Shown in pieces: positions 27,035 to 36,027 of a DNA stretch of 64,000 nt. The notes under the pieces are model-generated. The model was not told the origin of the DNA and searched no databases. It was given only the letters and a program-made list of their open reading frames with translations. This DNA comes from Calothrix sp. HK-06. GTDB taxonomy: Bacteria > Cyanobacteriota > Cyanobacteriia > Cyanobacteriales > Nostocaceae. Within the stretch, counting starts at the first letter, position 1. The number at the start of each line of letters is the position of its first letter. Location of the stretch: NCBI RefSeq assembly GCF_001904745.1, contig NZ_MRCD01000014.1, positions 62,001-126,000 of the forward strand. Direction: 5' to 3'. The position numbers and the translations under genes are program-made.

Positions 27035-27772
27035 ATGCTAGACCGAATTTTTGATAACCTCCAATTTCATTTCAGCGTAGAAGCATCTATCGTACTGTTA
27101 CTGCTGATATTTTTAGAGGCAGTACTTTCTGCTGATAACGCTATTGCACTTGCAGCTATTGCCCAAGGCCTTGACGATAAGGAAAAAGAGAAAGAAGCTC
27201 TTAACTATGGCTTGGTGATAGCTTATGTGCTGCGTATCACACTGCTGCTTACAGCTACTTGGGTACAAAAGTATTGGCAGTTTGAATTAATCGGTGCATC
27301 TTACTTGCTGTGGTTAGTGTTCCAACATTTCACATCAGAGGAAGACGAAGAACATCAGCATCATGGTCCCAAGTTTAGTTCGGTTTTACGGGTTATTCCG
27401 GTAATTGCGCTTACTGATTTAGCGTTCTCATTAGACAGCGTTACAACAGCTATTGCCGTAAGTCAGGAAACCTGGTTAGTTTTAACAGGTACTACCATTG
27501 GCGTTATCACCCTGCGTTTCATGGCAGGTTTATTTATTCGCTGGTTGGATGAGTTTACTCATTTAGAAGATGCTGGTTATATCACCGTGGCATTTGTGGG
27601 TTTACGCTTACTTCTCAAAGTCATTAACGAATCGCTTGTTCCTCCACAGTGGATTGTAATCAGCGCAATTGCGATTATCCTAATGTGGGGATTCTCTAAA
27701 CGTAACGAACCAGAGGTAGTAGAAGAAGTTTTAACGGCGCCTGAATTGAAAAAACAGGAAGTTGTAGAATAA
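27035..27772 (+). CDS. TerC-family integral membrane protein
   Basis: A 245-residue membrane protein with about seven helices. EAVLSADNAIALAAIAQGLD in the first helices and IALTDLAFSLDSVTTAIAVS later are the two acidic repeats that define TerC/Alx proteins. Members are implicated in Mn2+ export or in metal loading of exported proteins, and the plant homologue in thylakoid biogenesis (established for others). A His/Glu-rich loop (EEDEEHQHHG) and an acidic tail face the cytoplasm and might bind metal (inference). Convergent with ndk through a repeat hairpin. Confidence 0.9.
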   Translation: MLDRIFDNLQFHFSVEASIVLLLLIFLEAVLSADNAIALAAIAQGLDDKEKEKEALNYGLVIAYVLRITLLLTATWVQKYWQFELIGASYLLWLVFQHFTSEEDEEHQHHGPKFSSVLRVIPVIALTDLAFSLDSVTTAIAVSQETWLVLTGTTIGVITLRFMAGLFIRWLDEFTHLEDAGYITVAFVGLRLLLKVINESLVPPQWIVISAIAIILMWGFSKRNEPEVVEEVLTAPELKKQEVVE

Positions 27773-27773
27773 A

Positions 27774-27845
27774 AGTTATGAGTTATAAGTTATGAGTTAT
27801 GAGTTGTAAATAACTCCTAACTCCTAACTCCTAACTCCTAACTTG
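27774..27845. repeat. Heptamer tandem repeats forming a terminator hairpin
   Basis: About four GTTATGA-type heptamers face four perfect AACTCCT heptamers across a short GTTGTAAATAA centre, so the two tracts can pair. Short tandem heptamers of this kind are typical of heterocystous cyanobacteria. It lies between two convergent stops and probably ends both transcripts. Confidence 0.7.
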
Positions 27846-27847
27846 AC

Positions 27848-28297
27848 TTATTCGTACAACCAACCTTTGATTTCAGGTGTCCAGTTGACTAGTTCTTCTT
27901 CTTTAAACCATAGAGCGATTTCATTTTTTGCGGTTTCAGGAGCATCGGAACCGTGAATGATGTTACGACCAGTATTTACACCAAAGTCACCCCTAATAGT
28001 ACCTGGCTCGGAGTTGAGAGGGTTGGTGGCACCGATAAGTTTACGGGCAGAGGCAATAACACCATCGCCTTCCCATACCATCGCTACAACTGGGCCAGAG
28101 GTAATAAAATCTATCAAGCTTGCAAAGAAAGGGCGTTCGCGGTGAACATCGTAATGCGCTTGAGCTAATTCGCGACTAACATTCATGAACTTCAGCGCAA
28201 CAAGGGTAAAACCCTTAGTCTCAAAGCGGCGGATAATTTCGCCAACAAGCTTACGCTGTACGCCATCGGGTTTAATTGCTAAGAATGTGCGCTCCAA
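27848..28297 (-). CDS. ndk: Nucleoside diphosphate kinase
   Basis: Transfers the gamma-phosphate of ATP to nucleoside diphosphates via a phospho-His. I place the start at a TTG (28297): GAGGAG lies 8 nt upstream, the product is then exactly the usual 149 residues, and it begins [20 protein letters not shown] as the family does. An ATG-like frame reaching 28336 adds a sequence foreign to the family. Active-site NIIHGSDA puts the phospho-His at 115; [20 protein letters not shown] is also conserved. Confidence 0.96.
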   Translation of the reverse strand: MERTFLAIKPDGVQRKLVGEIIRRFETKGFTLVALKFMNVSRELAQAHYDVHRERPFFASLIDFITSGPVVAMVWEGDGVIASARKLIGATNPLNSEPGTIRGDFGVNTGRNIIHGSDAPETAKNEIALWFKEEELVNWTPEIKGWLYE

Positions 28298-28520
28298 AGT
28301 TTTACTCCTCAAATATGGGTAATCGTGAAAATTCAACTGACCAATAAAAGTTTATCGGGTAAAGGCGAAAGCGGAAAGAGGAAAGCCAAAAACATTCAAC
28401 TCGTTACCTTATCGGCTCGGCGCCTCTTAATCTTTTATTAATCTTCTATATGGTGCGGGACATAGCGTGGAATTTTGCTAAATTGTAGTTTCGTGGGTGA
28501 ATATAGAGGTTTAGTAAAAA

Positions 28521-30548
28521 ATGGGTGTTGAGTCAACTGCTACGACTGATGAGGTGTTGAAACCTCCGTCCAACGGTAAAAAAGCTGCACTGAGTCATAA
28601 TTCAAACAATAAGCAAAAACAGTTGCTTTTACCGAGTAGTACGCCAAATACCCCCCGTCGTCATTGGACTATTGAAGATAGCGAAGATTTATATCGCATT
28701 GACGGATGGGGACAGCCTTATTTTTCGATTAACGCTGCTGGTCATATTACGGTTTCCCCCAAAGGTGACAGAGGTGGTTCGCTAGATTTATATGATTTGG
28801 TTAATGCACTCAAGCAGCGTAATCTCGGTTTACCGTTACTGATTCGATTCTCTGATATTTTGGAAGACCGAATCGAGCGTCTTAATGCTTGTTTTGCTAA
28901 AGCAATTGCCCGCTATAATTATCCAGGTGTGTACCGTGGTGTATTCCCAGTCAAATGCAACCAGCAACGACATCTCATTGAAGATTTAGTCAAGTTCGGC
29001 AAACCCCATCAATTTGGTTTAGAAGCTGGTTCTAAACCAGAGTTAATGATTGCTTTAGCACTACTCGATACTCCAGGCGCCTTGTTAGTATGTAACGGTT
29101 ATAAAGACCGCGAGTACGTTGAAACCGCGATGCTGGCAATCAAACTTGGGCAAACTCCAATTATTGTGCTTGAACAAGTTGAAGAAGTTGACCTAGTTAT
29201 CGAAGCGAATCTTCAGTTGGGTATTAAACCAATTTTAGGTATACGCGCGAAACTTAGTACGCAAGGAATGGGACGTTGGGGAACTTCATCGGGCGACCGT
29301 GCTAAATTTGGTTTGAGCATCCCCGAAATTATCCAAGCTGTTGATAAACTACGTGCGGCAGATTTGTTAGATTCTTTACAGCTTTTACACTTTCATATTG
29401 GCTCACAAATCTCTGCCATTCATGTAATAAAAGATGCCATTCAAGAAGCTAGTCAAATTTACGTAGAACTAGCAGCACTCGGCGCCAACATGAAGTATCT
29501 CGATGTTGGTGGTGGTTTGGGTGTAGACTACGATGGCTCGCAAACTAATTTCTACGCCTCAAAAAATTACAACATGCAAAACTATGCCAATGATATTGTG
29601 GCAGAGTTAAAAGATACCTGTAGCGAGCGTGGTATAGGAGTACCAACATTAATTAGTGAAAGTGGACGCGCAATTGCGTCGCATCAGTCAGTGTTGATTT
29701 TCGATGTTCTTAGTACGTGCGAAGTCCCCCACGAACAACCCGAACCTCCAAGAGAAGGTGAGTCCCACATTATTAATTATCTTTGGGAAACTTACCAATC
29801 AATCAACAACGATAACTATCAAGAACTTTATCACGATGCCACCCAGTTTAAAGATGAAGCGATTAGCCGCTTTAAGTTAGGAATTTTTAGCCTCACTGAA
29901 CGTGCCAAAGCCGAACGTTTGTTTTGGGCATGTTGCCATAAAATACTTTATCTGACTCGGCAGCATGAATACGTGCCCGATGAATTGGAAGACCTCGAAC
30001 AAATTATGGCAAGCATTTATTACGTTAATTTTTCGGTGTTTCAGTCGGCGCCAGATTGTTGGGCAATAGACCAATTATTTCCCATTATGCCCATACATCG
30101 TTTAGGAGAAGAACCAACGCGACGGGGGATATTGGCAGATTTAACTTGCGACAGCGATGGAAAAATCGATAACTTTATCGATTTACGCGATGTTAAACCT
30201 GTATTAGAGTTACACCCGTTTAAACAAGGCGAACCTTATTATCTTGGCATGTTCCTAAATGGCGCCTATCAAGAAATTATGGGTAACTTGCACAACTTGT
30301 TTGGCGACACAAACACCGTTCACATTCAGCTAACACCAAAAGGCTATCAAATCGAACATGTTGTTAAAGGCGACACCATGAGCGAGGTAGTTAGCTACGT
30401 ACAGTACGACTCTGAGGACATGGTGGAAAATATTCGCCAGCGCTGTGAAAAGGCACTCGAAGAAAAGCGTATTACTTTAGCTGAGTCACAAAGGTTACTA
30501 CAAACTTATGAACAAAGCTTAAGTAGATACACTTACCTTTCTTCGTAA
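28521..30548 (+). CDS. speA: Biosynthetic arginine decarboxylase
   Basis: PLP-dependent fold-III decarboxylase turning arginine to agmatine for polyamine synthesis. Length 675 residues. The PLP lysine is in GVFPVKCNQQRHLIEDLV (Lys145); HFHIGSQISAI and YLDVGGGLGVDYDGSQTNFY bind the phosphate, and EPHEQPEPP-type loop follows LSTC. The C-terminal part (TCDSDGKIDNFI, LGMFLNGAYQEIMGNLHNLF) completes the dimer active site. The first 45 residues are a polar extension. A G/C hairpin follows its stop. Confidence 0.96.
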   Translation: MGVESTATTDEVLKPPSNGKKAALSHNSNNKQKQLLLPSSTPNTPRRHWTIEDSEDLYRIDGWGQPYFSINAAGHITVSPKGDRGGSLDLYDLVNALKQRNLGLPLLIRFSDILEDRIERLNACFAKAIARYNYPGVYRGVFPVKCNQQRHLIEDLVKFGKPHQFGLEAGSKPELMIALALLDTPGALLVCNGYKDREYVETAMLAIKLGQTPIIVLEQVEEVDLVIEANLQLGIKPILGIRAKLSTQGMGRWGTSSGDRAKFGLSIPEIIQAVDKLRAADLLDSLQLLHFHIGSQISAIHVIKDAIQEASQIYVELAALGANMKYLDVGGGLGVDYDGSQTNFYASKNYNMQNYANDIVAELKDTCSERGIGVPTLISESGRAIASHQSVLIFDVLSTCEVPHEQPEPPREGESHIINYLWETYQSINNDNYQELYHDATQFKDEAISRFKLGIFSLTERAKAERLFWACCHKILYLTRQHEYVPDELEDLEQIMASIYYVNFSVFQSAPDCWAIDQLFPIMPIHRLGEEPTRRGILADLTCDSDGKIDNFIDLRDVKPVLELHPFKQGEPYYLGMFLNGAYQEIMGNLHNLFGDTNTVHIQLTPKGYQIEHVVKGDTMSEVVSYVQYDSEDMVENIRQRCEKALEEKRITLAESQRLLQTYEQSLSRYTYLSS

Positions 30549-30554
30549 GATTTT

Positions 30555-30595
30555 GATCCCCCCAACCCCCCGCTCTTTTCGGGGGGCTTAAAATT
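30555..30595 (+). terminator. GC-rich hairpin after speA
   Basis: CCCCCCG-CTCTTTT-CGGGGGG gives a 7-bp stem, flanked by TTTTGATC and TTAAAATT that extend the pairing. The same design is at 32467-32513, so this is a repeat used as terminator. The rest of the spacer to 30892 is AT-rich and unremarkable. Confidence 0.7.
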
Positions 30596-30892
30596 GTTGC
30601 AATCAATTACAATTGCTAAATATAAGTATTTGATTTACTACATATAAATTTACATTTGAGCTTCAAAACTAATACGAAAATTCCATTTAAATAATAATTT
30701 TTGACGTATTATCGACATTTAGCGCTAAAAGATAGCTCTAACCAAATATTACTTTAGTTTAAGTTAGAATAAGTGGTGCCTTAATTATTATGAAGAATAG
30801 TTTTTATTTACCTGATAGATAACTCTCTATCATCAAATCTTCATATACTAGATTTATTCCTAATTTTCATTACACAAGTGCGAGGTAGAAAC

Positions 30893-31093
30893 ATGCTTCA
30901 TACTTACGAAGTGTTCGTTGATGTTAAAGAATTTAGTGATTACAAAAGCAACGATGCGCGTTTTGGCAGTACGCGCTACGAAATTGATGCGGAATCGAGG
31001 TCAATAGTTGATGTAGTGGCATTCGATAAAGCTAGAAGCGAGTATCCAAAAGCTAGTGAGTATGACATTAGGATAACTAGGCTGCTTAAATAA
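30893..31093 (+). CDS. Small conserved protein, function unknown
   Basis: Sixty-six residues from the ATG at 30893, with GCGAGG about 8 nt upstream; a GTG 15 nt earlier is in frame but less likely. The sequence MLHTYEVFVDVKEFSDYKSN, then STRYEIDAESRSIVDVVAFD and YDIRITRLLK is an alpha/beta small protein that looks like a repeated beta-hairpin fold. No family name can be given. Confidence 0.55.
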   Translation: MLHTYEVFVDVKEFSDYKSNDARFGSTRYEIDAESRSIVDVVAFDKARSEYPKASEYDIRITRLLK

Positions 31094-31156
31094 AGTACTA
31101 ATCTACTATACACATAAATCTTTATTAGGACGGATTCTACCGTCCTTAAATTTTGT

Positions 31157-32440
31157 TTAACTTGCTCCCAAATCCATCATAAGTTTTGTTAGCAAGTAAA
31201 TGCGCGGTGCAATACGTTCTAAATCGATGTATTCTTCTGAACTATGGGCGCCACCTCCTACAGGCCCAAGCGCATCAAGAGTTGCAGTACCAACAGCAGC
31301 AGCATAGTTACCATCTGTACCCCCACCACTACCTTCGACTCCAAGATTAAGGTCAATTTCTTTATAAATAGCTTGGGCTTTTTTAACTAGCGCATCGGTT
31401 TTCGAGTTAGGTGGAAAAGGTGGTCGTCCTCGTTCTGCAACAACTTTAATTTGGGTACAAGGCAGAAGTTTGTTTTGCGATATCTTTGTAAAGTCGCGCT
31501 CTAACCTATCGAATTCAACTGCTTCTAATACGCGCACATCTGCCTGAACTTTTGCTGAGTCTGGAATGATATTTGCGCGTTCACCTGCTTGAAACAAAGT
31601 AAAATTAACTGTTGTTTGTTTACTTGGGTTGCCAAGATTTCTCATTTGTAAGCTTTGATGAGCTGCTTCAAGTAAGGCATTACAACCTTTTTCTGGTTCA
31701 GCGCCTGCATGAGCTGCTTGACCTTTAACTTCAAATCCAAAGTTACCAATTCCTTTTCGCCATGAAGTAACTTTATCTTGTGGGGAACCAAATTCTAAAA
31801 CTAGAGCATAATCATGTTGTTTCGCTATCTGCTTAATTAACTCGCGCGAACCTCTAGAACCTTTTTCTTCATCTGGGTTGATTAAAAAAGTAATTTTGCC
31901 AAAATTGTTAAAATTTACTTCTTTTAATATTTTAAGTGCTTCAACACCAAGAATGATTCCTCCCTTATCATCCATTACTCCTGGCCCGTAAGCTTTTCCA
32001 GCTACAATTTGAAATTGACGTTCGGCAGCGGTTCCTTCTTTAAATACAGTATCAGAATGAGCAAGGAGTAATATATTTCTATTATTACTTTTACTATTTC
32101 CTTGGATTGTTGCAATAATATTTCTTCCAACACCAGTAGTTACTTTCGTGATTTTAATTTGGGCGCCTATTGCTTTTAAGTGTTCAATTATAATATCTTC
32201 AACTTTTGTAATTCCTTCGGCATAACCTGTTCCAGAATCTATATTAACGAGAGGTTCAAGTTTTTTTAAGAACTCAGACTGAGCTTGTTGAGCTTTTTGA
32301 TATAAATTAACATTGCGTATGGCAGTCGCAGAATTGAATGGCGAGAGTGTAATTGATATAGTTATAATCGCTACTGTAAGAATTATAAAGAAATTCAACT
32401 TGGCGTTTGTATGTAATTTCATTTTATTTTGCCTACTCAT
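31157..32440 (-). CDS. M20-family metallopeptidase (glutamate carboxypeptidase-like)
   Basis: Dinuclear zinc exopeptidase of 427 residues with an N-terminal membrane/signal helix (FFIILTVAIITISITLSPFN), so probably periplasmic or membrane-anchored. Zinc-site motifs: LLLAHSDTVF (His), GPGVMDDKGGIILGVEAL (bridging Asp), INPDEEKGSRGSRELI (Glu-Glu general base), and a C-terminal GAHSSEEYIDL (His). The dimerisation part is KGQAAHAGAEPEKGCNALLE. The closest group is CPG2-type carboxypeptidases that remove C-terminal Glu. It ends near the small gene at 30893 in convergent orientation. Confidence 0.9.
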   Translation of the reverse strand: MSRQNKMKLHTNAKLNFFIILTVAIITISITLSPFNSATAIRNVNLYQKAQQAQSEFLKKLEPLVNIDSGTGYAEGITKVEDIIIEHLKAIGAQIKITKVTTGVGRNIIATIQGNSKSNNRNILLLAHSDTVFKEGTAAERQFQIVAGKAYGPGVMDDKGGIILGVEALKILKEVNFNNFGKITFLINPDEEKGSRGSRELIKQIAKQHDYALVLEFGSPQDKVTSWRKGIGNFGFEVKGQAAHAGAEPEKGCNALLEAAHQSLQMRNLGNPSKQTTVNFTLFQAGERANIIPDSAKVQADVRVLEAVEFDRLERDFTKISQNKLLPCTQIKVVAERGRPPFPPNSKTDALVKKAQAIYKEIDLNLGVEGSGGGTDGNYAAAVGTATLDALGPVGGGAHSSEEYIDLERIAPRIYLLTKLMMDLGAS

Positions 32441-32466
32441 AAATTATTTTTAAAGTAGCTTTGTAC

Positions 32467-32513
32467 GATTTTAATCCCCCCTAACCCCCTGCACGGAAGG
32501 GGGGATCAAAATT
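32467..32513. terminator. GATTTTAATCCCCCC / GGGGGGATCAAAATT hairpin
   Basis: Long inverted repeat with 15-base arms upstream of the M20 gene, same family as the hairpin behind speA. Its position before a gene start rather than after one makes it more likely a resident repeat than a dedicated terminator. Confidence 0.55.
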
Positions 32514-32612
32514 CTCAACAAAGCAGTATTGAATTTGGACGCACCTATTATGTCTCGCACGCTTGTAGCACTACGAACATAGGTTACAATAATTCATAAA
32601 TTTTAAACAAAC

Positions 32613-32849
32613 ATGATTTTACTGCCAGATATTAATATTTCCACCCAAATCTACGAAAGTGCTAATTCACCTGTATATCGAGGTGTGCGAGTGGAAAATA
32701 ATCAACCTGTAATTTTGAAACTCCTCAAAGAGCATTACCCTACACCCTCGGAACTCTACTGTTATCACCAGGAGTACGAAGTAACTTCGAGTCTCAACTT
32801 AGATGGAGCAATTAAAGATATCACCTATGATGGTTTTGACTGTATGTAA
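32613..32849 (+). pseudogene. Truncated N-terminus of a large Ser/Thr kinase-type multi-sensor protein
   Basis: Seventy-eight residues: LPDINISTQIYESANSPVYR, then VENNQPVILKLLKEHYPTPS and YHQEYEVTSSLNLDGAIKDI. This is the start of the protein kinase domain (the VILKLLK lysine and the following helix) of the giant AAA/GAF/histidine kinases common in Nostoc. The frame stops at 32849 where those proteins continue for more than 1,500 residues. Downstream (32850-33080) nothing of the rest remains, only a direct repeat CCGACTTTTCCGACT at 32980 and 33002. Confidence 0.75.
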
Positions 32850-33080
32850 GGCTAAATCATATAATCCAGAAAACTAAAAAACACATGCAACAGTAATAAC
32901 ACTGAATTATTTACGTTTCTTTATTTTATTTAAATATTAATACGGTTGTTATTACGCTTGCGTTTATAGGCACCAAAATCCGACTTTTCCGACTTTACAA
33001 CCCGACTTTTCCGACTGACGATACTTTTAATGACAGCGATATTAGATAAAGTATGTAGCTATAGTTAAAGTCCAAATTTT

Positions 33081-33503
33081 ATGAATATTTATAAAGAGCA
33101 ATCGATTGAATATCATCTGTTAGCTGGACAAAAAGTTCTTATTATTGAAGATGAACTGGATAGTTTAACTTTACTTTCGTACATTTTGCAAGTAGAAGGC
33201 GCCGGGGTAATTATTACAAGCTCAGTTTCTGAAGCTATAAACCAAGTAAAATGTCAGTTGATTGATGTTGTGCTTGTCAGTATAAAAACAATTGAGAAAT
33301 ATATATCCAGTAAAAATATAAGCATTGCGGATATAGAAATATCACAGGATATACCAAAAATAGCTATGGTAGAGAGTGCCAGACATTCTGATTGGAAGAT
33401 TATTCGAGAATTAGGTTGCTGTGCTTATTTATCTAAACCGTTTTACTACGACCAAATTGTGCCTCTAATTATTGGGGCGCAAGAACTAATGGAATTAATT
33501 TAG
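33081..33503 (+). CDS. Receiver-domain protein lacking the phospho-acceptor Asp
   Basis: The 140-residue protein has a CheY-like receiver layout: GQKVLIIEDELDSLTLLSYI supplies the acidic pair, and GCCAYLSKPFYYDQIVPLI supplies the conserved Lys-Pro. At the end of beta-3, where Asp is phosphorylated, the sequence is LIDVVLVSIKTIEKY, with Val in place of Asp. No output domain follows. It may be a decayed C-terminal receiver of the kinase whose N-terminus lies 230 nt upstream, or a phosphorylation-independent pseudo-receiver. It is followed directly by a GAAACCCGG repeat pair. Confidence 0.6.
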   Translation: MNIYKEQSIEYHLLAGQKVLIIEDELDSLTLLSYILQVEGAGVIITSSVSEAINQVKCQLIDVVLVSIKTIEKYISSKNISIADIEISQDIPKIAMVESARHSDWKIIRELGCCAYLSKPFYYDQIVPLIIGAQELMELI

Positions 33504-33533
33504 AAACCGGGTTTCTACAAAAACCCGGTTTCT
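33502..33533. repeat. Paired AGAAACCGGGTTTCT repeat
   Basis: Two copies separated by only a few bases, overlapping the last base of the receiver-gene stop and ending 6 nt from the stop of the convergent nucleotidyltransferase. Probably works as a bidirectional terminator. Confidence 0.7.
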
Positions 33534-33538
33534 TTAAA

Positions 33539-34705
33539 TTAACCTGGTTTTGTTTCTAATAATTCAGCGATAGCTTGACGTTCTACAGGTGTTTGAACTG
33601 GGGGGTCTTGACGTGCGTCGGTAATTAACCAGTTTAACTGTGCTTCTTGAACGTCGATGGTGGCGCCAGTTTTATCGACACAGTAGCGACCAAACACTAG
33701 TTTATCGACTAAGCGAACACCGGGTCCCAAGCGTGACCATTCAAAAATAACGCTATTATCAACGGTGGCGCCACTGCAAATCCAGCAGTTGGGGCCAATC
33801 ATTGCAGGGCCAATAATTTTGGCGCCGTCTTCAATTTTGGTCATACCACCAATGTAAACTGGGCCTGTAATATCTACTTTGTCCCAGTTAACTGCGACGT
33901 TTAACCCAGTGTAAATACCAGGCGCCACTTCATGACCTGGAATTTGGACGTTTTTGATTTCTCCTAATAATACACCGCGAATCGCGCGCCAGTAATCGGG
34001 TACTTTACCAATATCAACCCATTCAAAGTCCATTGGTTTCGCGAAAAATGGGGCGCCGATTTCTACTAATTTAGGAAATAACTGTCCACCGATATCATAT
34101 TCAACCCCAGATGGGATATAATTTAAAACCTCTGGTTCAAAGATATAAATACCTGTGTTGATGTTGGTGCTAAGTGCTTCTTCAACCGAAGGCTTTTCTT
34201 GGAAAGCTTTAACGCGACTGTCTTCATCAGTCACAACCACACCATAACTAGAAACCTCTTCACGAGGAACTGTCTTGGTGATAATAGTCGCGATTGAACC
34301 CTTAGAACGGTGCCATTTAACAGCTTCGGTTAAATCTAAGTCAATTAAGGCATCACCGCATAATACAACAAATGTATCATCAAAAAACGGCGAGAAGTCT
34401 TGGATACGTTTCATTCCTCCGGCTGAACCAACCGCTTCTCCAATTAAATTACCATCAGCAATTTTACCTTCAAAAGAATAAGCGATTTGAACGCCAAACT
34501 TTTGACCGTCCCGGAAGTAACTTTCGATTTCCTCAGCTAAATGGCTAACGTTGACCATAATTTGGTCAAAACCGTGTTGCCGTAATAGTTCCAGCAAAAA
34601 TTCCATTACAGGCTTTTGCAAAATGGGAATCATCGGTTTGGGGGTGGTGTAGGTAATAGGACGCACACGTGTACCTTTACCTGCTGCAAGAATCATCGCC
34701 TTCAT
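33539..34705 (-). CDS. NDP-sugar pyrophosphorylase (mannose-1-phosphate guanylyltransferase-like)
   Basis: Nucleotidyltransferase making an activated sugar for polysaccharide or glycolipid synthesis. The 388-residue protein has the signature MILAAGKGTRVRPITYTTPK and PMIPILQKPVMEFLLELL, the metal Asp in VVLCGDALIDLDL, and FQEKP. The C-terminal third is a left-handed beta-helix of hexapeptide repeats (PVYIGGMTKIEDGAKIIGPA, WICSGATVDNSVIFEWSRLG). Sugar and nucleotide cannot be fixed from sequence; GDP-mannose or dTDP-glucose are both possible. Confidence 0.9.
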   Translation of the reverse strand: MKAMILAAGKGTRVRPITYTTPKPMIPILQKPVMEFLLELLRQHGFDQIMVNVSHLAEEIESYFRDGQKFGVQIAYSFEGKIADGNLIGEAVGSAGGMKRIQDFSPFFDDTFVVLCGDALIDLDLTEAVKWHRSKGSIATIITKTVPREEVSSYGVVVTDEDSRVKAFQEKPSVEEALSTNINTGIYIFEPEVLNYIPSGVEYDIGGQLFPKLVEIGAPFFAKPMDFEWVDIGKVPDYWRAIRGVLLGEIKNVQIPGHEVAPGIYTGLNVAVNWDKVDITGPVYIGGMTKIEDGAKIIGPAMIGPNCWICSGATVDNSVIFEWSRLGPGVRLVDKLVFGRYCVDKTGATIDVQEAQLNWLITDARQDPPVQTPVERQAIAELLETKPG

Positions 34706-34931
34706 AATGTGTTTTTCCCTCGTTATTCCTCAGCCACAAGCTTGTTTACTTTGATGTTCGTGATACTTAATCATCTGTTTATTTCTACTCTAAGTCATCC
34801 TTAAAAGCACGGATAACGGTACTCAAGCGCTTTATGTAACCATAAGTGTAAATATGATGACGATTAATTAAGTCATCTATCCAATTTACCCAGATTTTGG
34901 TGACTCATGTATCAAAATTTTGGAATGCGAT

Positions 34932-34959
34932 GTAAAGACGTTACGTTTAACGTCTCTAC
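34932..34959. repeat. GTAAAGACGTTACGTTTAACGTCTCTAC palindrome (two arms)
   Basis: Arms GTAAAGACGTTA and TAACGTCTCTAC overlap the scpA stop codon. Member of the AGACGCGATT repeat family; likely scpA terminator. Confidence 0.55.
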
Positions 34960-35780
34960 ACGGCGGCATTCAATGGTTTATTAGTATTAGCATCTGTGAG
35001 TAATCGAATTTTGACATCAGTGTAAAATTCGTCTTGATATAACTCCACCTTGGACTGAGCAGACAGTAGTAACAATGCCCAAAACACGCCGACTGTCTCG
35101 CTGTTCGGTGAATGATGACCTGATAAAGTTTTATTGGGCTGTGCGTGAAGCCAAAGCGCGACAAGTTGTTCTAAATCCATCCACTCCTTGTCTAAGGATA
35201 GCTCACTTGCCGAATGATATAATAGCTGTTCAAGTTCAAGAGCTACTTCCGTCAAGTTTTCTTGGTGTGCTAAATCCAATGCTTGCCGCATTGTTCGCAC
35301 GTTATTACTTGTATTGCGAATGCTTCGAGGCGCCTTGACTTCTCTGTGTAGCTGAACTTTTTTAAGTTGTTCAGCCATTACATGTAGCTGTTCGATAAGT
35401 TCTGGAAGCGTGACGCGACGTTTCGATGGAGGCATTGCAGCAGAACGACGACGTAACGCGCGCTCTAATGGTAATCGAGCAGTTCGTAAAAACACGTTTT
35501 CTTCGTCTGGGAAGTCATCTTCATAAGATTCTGGTTCTTCTTCGACCGCTTGCAATTGCGTTAAAGTATTGGCTTTGAATAATACCAACATCGAAGCAGA
35601 TAGAAATGCTTGTCCTGATGTGGACAAGTCGGTTTCATATCCTCGCGTTGCTACAGTAGCCATTAGTTCGAGAAAACGGTCTATTACATCAATCACCTTC
35701 ACATCCCAAGGGTCTATGTCCCCGGACTCTGCTTGGTGAATGAGTTGTGTAATTGTCTCTAATAGCTCGGAGGCATCCAT
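34956..35780 (-). CDS. scpA: Segregation and condensation protein A
   Basis: Kleisin subunit of the SMC-ScpAB condensin that organises and segregates the chromosome. The 274-residue protein has the N-terminal SMC-neck binding region (LLETITQLIHQAESGDIDPW, DVKVIDVIDRFLELM), an acidic central linker (VEEEPESYEDDFPDEE), and a C-terminal winged-helix (TVGVFWALLLLSAQSKVELY). It lacks a usual N-terminal half-turn but length is normal. Single gene; scpB is not in the window. Confidence 0.9.
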   Translation of the reverse strand: MDASELLETITQLIHQAESGDIDPWDVKVIDVIDRFLELMATVATRGYETDLSTSGQAFLSASMLVLFKANTLTQLQAVEEEPESYEDDFPDEENVFLRTARLPLERALRRRSAAMPPSKRRVTLPELIEQLHVMAEQLKKVQLHREVKAPRSIRNTSNNVRTMRQALDLAHQENLTEVALELEQLLYHSASELSLDKEWMDLEQLVALWLHAQPNKTLSGHHSPNSETVGVFWALLLLSAQSKVELYQDEFYTDVKIRLLTDANTNKPLNAAV

Positions 35781-36027
35781 TAATTAGTACAAACTATATT
35801 TTCTCGTTTTATTCCAATATTGGCGCCATAAAACGCCTTCGTTGACTAACGGTACAAGTATTACATGTTTACAGCCAAAATCTTATAAGAAAAGTTTTTT
35901 TCAGGCAAGTATTTTATGATATATTGATATTTAAGTATTAGTTAAATTTTATACTTTTATTTTGTAAATACTGACTGTACTTTAAGCTTTGTCTAAATAC
36001 TGGTTAAAATAAGCACAGGTAAAAAAA

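Noticed and set aside
27774-27845. CRISPR-like tandem repeat
   Set aside because: Units are 7 bp without unique spacers; these are heptamer tandem repeats.
32980-33016. Direct repeat CCGACTTTTCCGACT twice as a regulatory iteron
   Set aside because: Only two copies, in the debris after a truncated kinase gene; nothing supports an origin or operator.
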